Assembly: GCA_964473995.1 (NCBI GenBank)
Contig: CAYYRB010000001.1
Coordinates: forward strand, 1-64,000
DNA length: 64,000 nt
Direction of reading: 5' to 3'
Source: JAKRSD01 sp964473995
GTDB lineage: Bacteria > Bacteroidota > Bacteroidia > CAIKAF01
The notes under the pieces are model-generated. The model made no database searches, was not told the origin of the DNA, and worked only from the letters and a program-made list of their open reading frames with translations. Shown here in pieces: positions 62,206 to 64,000 of the stretch; within the stretch, counting starts at the first letter, position 1; each line of letters starts with the position of its first letter. Both the position numbers and the translations under genes were made by a program.

Positions 62206-63396
62206 ATGACAACCATAGACCATTTTTCGTTTGCGGGCCTAAAAGCCTTGGTTCGGGTAGATTTCAACGTGCCCCTGAATGCCGAATTTCAAATTACCGA
62301 TACTACCCGGATTGACGAGGCTGTGCCGACGCTCAAAAAAATACTGCAAGACGGGGGATGTTTGATTCTTATGAGCCATTTAGGAAGGCCCAAAGAGGGG
62401 CCGGCAGAAAAATATTCACTGAAACACCTTTCCGGTTACTTATCCAACGCTCTCGGTGTTCCCGTGCATTTTGCCACGGACTGCATAGGCGAAATTGCCG
62501 AAAAAGCGGCCTCTTCGCTTAAGCCTGGAGAAGCACTTCTGCTGGAAAACCTACGCTTTCACAAAGAAGAAGAAAAGGGGGATGTGGCTTTTGCCCAACG
62601 CTTAGCTAAGCTGGGCGACATTTATGTAAATGATGCTTTCGGAACCGCCCACCGGGCCCATGCCTCTACCGCGGTAATTGCACAATTCTTTCCCGAAACG
62701 AAATGCTTCGGATATCTTATGGCGAGAGAAATCGAACACATAAGCCGGGTAAATGCCGATCCGAAAAAACCCTTTGTTGCGGTATTGGGCGGTGCCAAAG
62801 TGTCGGATAAGTTAGCCATCATCGAAAACCTGCTTCCCAAAACAGACACGCTGATTATAGGCGGAGGAATGATGTTTACGTTCATCAAGGCAAAAGGAGG
62901 TAACATCGGTAATTCGCTTTTTGAAGAAAACAGGGTGGAAACCTGCGCACGACTGATTAAAGAGGCTGAAGAACGGGGTGTAAAATTGCTGCTGCCTTCC
63001 GATGCCGTTATAAATAACGCATTTGCTAACGAAGGCGATATCCATACGGTGCCTTCCGACCAAATTCCCGATGGATATATGGGTTTGGATATCGGGCCGG
63101 AAAGCGTGCGGGAGTTTCACGAAGCGCTCCGAGGAGCAAAAACTATTTTGTGGAACGGGCCTATGGGGGTATTTGAAATGAGCTCTTTTGAAGCAGGAAC
63201 GCGAGGCGTGGCTTATGCCGTTGCCGAAGCCACGGAATCCGGAGCCTACAGCCTGGTGGGTGGAGGAGACAGCGTGGCCGCCGTAGGTAAATATAATCTG
63301 AAAGAACGCGTAAGTTATGTAAGCACCGGCGGTGGTGCCATGCTGGAGTTTATTGAAGGAAAAATCCTGCCGGGAATTGCCGCGGTTGAAGAGTAA
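62206..63396 (+). CDS. pgk: Phosphoglycerate kinase
   Basis: Interconverts 1,3-bisphosphoglycerate and 3-phosphoglycerate with ATP formation (EC 2.7.2.3). The 396-residue protein has the signature LVRVDFNVPLN (17-27), MSHLGRPKEG, LLENLRFHKEEEKGD, VNDAFGTAHRAHAST, the hinge region GGAKVSDKL and the nucleotide loop WNGPMGVFEM and GGGDSVAAV. In-frame TTG codons lie just upstream (62200), but the ATG at 62206 is the normal start. Confidence 0.97.
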   Translation: MTTIDHFSFAGLKALVRVDFNVPLNAEFQITDTTRIDEAVPTLKKILQDGGCLILMSHLGRPKEGPAEKYSLKHLSGYLSNALGVPVHFATDCIGEIAEKAASSLKPGEALLLENLRFHKEEEKGDVAFAQRLAKLGDIYVNDAFGTAHRAHASTAVIAQFFPETKCFGYLMAREIEHISRVNADPKKPFVAVLGGAKVSDKLAIIENLLPKTDTLIIGGGMMFTFIKAKGGNIGNSLFEENRVETCARLIKEAEERGVKLLLPSDAVINNAFANEGDIHTVPSDQIPDGYMGLDIGPESVREFHEALRGAKTILWNGPMGVFEMSSFEAGTRGVAYAVAEATESGAYSLVGGGDSVAAVGKYNLKERVSYVSTGGGAMLEFIEGKILPGIAAVEE

Positions 63397-63488
63397 TCGG
63401 GTCGGGTGTCAAAAACTTATTACATTTAAAATTGTTTGCCGATCGTGGCCGGTGAAAGCGGTTTAGACGGCAAAAACATGGTTAAAAC

Positions 63489-63839
63489 ATGAAACGCAAT
63501 CAGGAATTAAATATACGGTGGGCCGAGTTGGTAAAGAAACTGAACCTTAGGTTTGACCAAGACTTTGAGTTGGAGGGCATTCTCTTTATGATCGGACTTC
63601 AGGAACTAAACCAGTTCAGTAAAAAACTGAATAAAGACCAAAAAATGGATGTGATGCATGTAGCCGTGTGTACGCTGCTTTCCCAATACGGATATTATAC
63701 CTTTATCGGGCGCGATGAGGAGGGTTGGCCTCATTTTGAAGCGACCGATCTGCTTCCGCATTTAAAGCCCATGCAGCAACACGTGCTGATGAAAGAGGCC
63801 ATTCTGGAATATCTGGAAGAGTTTGGGCCGGACAAATAA
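63489..63839 (+). CDS. Conserved Bacteroidota protein of unknown function
   Basis: A 116-residue soluble, mostly helical protein: NIRWAELVKKLNLRF, FMIGLQELNQFSKKLNKDQKMDVMHVAVCTLLSQYGYY, GRDEEGWPHFEAT, and LMKEAILEYLEEF. I have seen this pattern (LLSQYGYY followed by DEEGWPH) in hypothetical proteins of the phylum but know no function. No catalytic motif, signal peptide or membrane helix. It stands behind pgk by 92 bp. Confidence 0.7.
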   Translation: MKRNQELNIRWAELVKKLNLRFDQDFELEGILFMIGLQELNQFSKKLNKDQKMDVMHVAVCTLLSQYGYYTFIGRDEEGWPHFEATDLLPHLKPMQQHVLMKEAILEYLEEFGPDK

Positions 63840-63899
63840 CCATTTATGGTACCTTAATACGTGTTTTCTCTCCATGTCCTGAATATCAGCGAAAAGACG

Positions 63900-63907
63900 T
63901 ACCTTCG
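63900..63907 (+). promoter_or_regulatory. Possible -7 box of the gene at the right edge
   Basis: TACCTTCG (one mismatch to TAnnTTTG), 22 bp upstream of the ATG at 63930. Confidence 0.45.
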
Positions 63908-63929
63908 CCTCCCTTTTCAAAAAGCGTAG

Positions 63930-64000
63930 ATGAACAGAAATTCAAACAAAAAAAGGATGAGCCGGCCGGCTATGAAAGATGCCGGAAAGCCAGGTTCGTT
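63930..64000 (+). CDS. N-terminal start of a gene running off the window
   Basis: An ATG at 63930 opens a frame of 23 full codons to the edge: MNRNSNKKRMSRPAM, then KDAGKPGSF. The basic, low-complexity start is like that of Bacteroidota RluB-type pseudouridine synthases, which have such tails before the S4 domain, but too little is present to say. A -7 box precedes it. Confidence 0.45.
   Translation, partial: MNRNSNKKRMSRPAMKDAGKPGS

Overview
The window comes from a member of the Bacteroidota. Several independent signs agree. Three secreted proteins end in type IX secretion (T9SS) type A sorting domains. The gliding lipoprotein gldH sits in the conserved holB-ricT-gldH-pbp1A order. Many genes carry the phylum's TAnnTTTG -7 promoter box instead of a sigma-70 -10 box. 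The families include DUF5777 barrels, DUF6952 and secreted GH3/M23 pairs typical of the phylum. Two runs of exactly 100 N (27157-27256 and 51909-52008) are scaffold gaps, so this is a draft or metagenome-derived assembly. No transposase, integrase, CRISPR array or rRNA gene was seen; one tRNA (Leu, UAG) is present.

Layout. 1-5.4 kb: tail of a T9SS cargo gene, a lysophospholipase-like hydrolase, nadD, then the protein-quality operon tig-clpP-clpX and tRNA-Leu. 5.5-12.2 kb: a complete RND multidrug efflux operon (TetR regulator, TolC-like channel, adaptor lipoprotein, RND pump). 12.4-17.4 kb: an M23 endopeptidase, a small membrane methyltransferase-like protein, a PolB-like exonuclease, a CoA-transferase and a polyprenyl-phosphate-type GT2. 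17.4-21.8 kb: alaS followed directly by a DprE1-like oxidoreductase and what looks like a decayed membrane glycosyltransferase. 21.9-25.4 kb: two tandem short SSB genes, then an M23 peptidase coupled to a GH3 enzyme.

26-38.6 kb: an RluA-type pseudouridine synthase; the CotH / VTC / DUF4956 cluster; a LolA-like protein with an ABC-2 exporter; a secreted purple-acid-phosphatase-like protein; a secreted PepC-like peptidase; folE with a pyruvoyl-tetrahydropterin synthase; and hldD. 38.6-48.9 kb: two secreted von Willebrand A proteins, a DprE2-like SDR with a HAD phosphatase, two surface-polysaccharide genes, and an operon of OB-fold protein, cytochrome c lipoprotein, YceI and DUF5777 barrel. 48.9-64 kb: tsaB, a DEAD-box helicase, recJ, thioredoxin/DUF6952, a MaoC protein, a secreted phage-tail-tip-like protein, deoC, holB-ricT-gldH-pbp1A, pgk and a conserved small protein.

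Most of the window is ordinary Bacteroidota chromosome. The part most worth following is the CotH-VTC-DUF4956 cluster (27.1-30.9 kb). It puts a VTC-type polyphosphate polymerase, an integral membrane partner and a T9SS-exported CotH kinase-like protein side by side, which suggests polyphosphate or phosphate transfer linked to the cell surface. Other points are the separated DprE1 and DprE2/HAD genes with a decayed glycosyltransferase, the tail-less tandem SSBs, and promoters so close to start codons that many mRNAs should be nearly leaderless.
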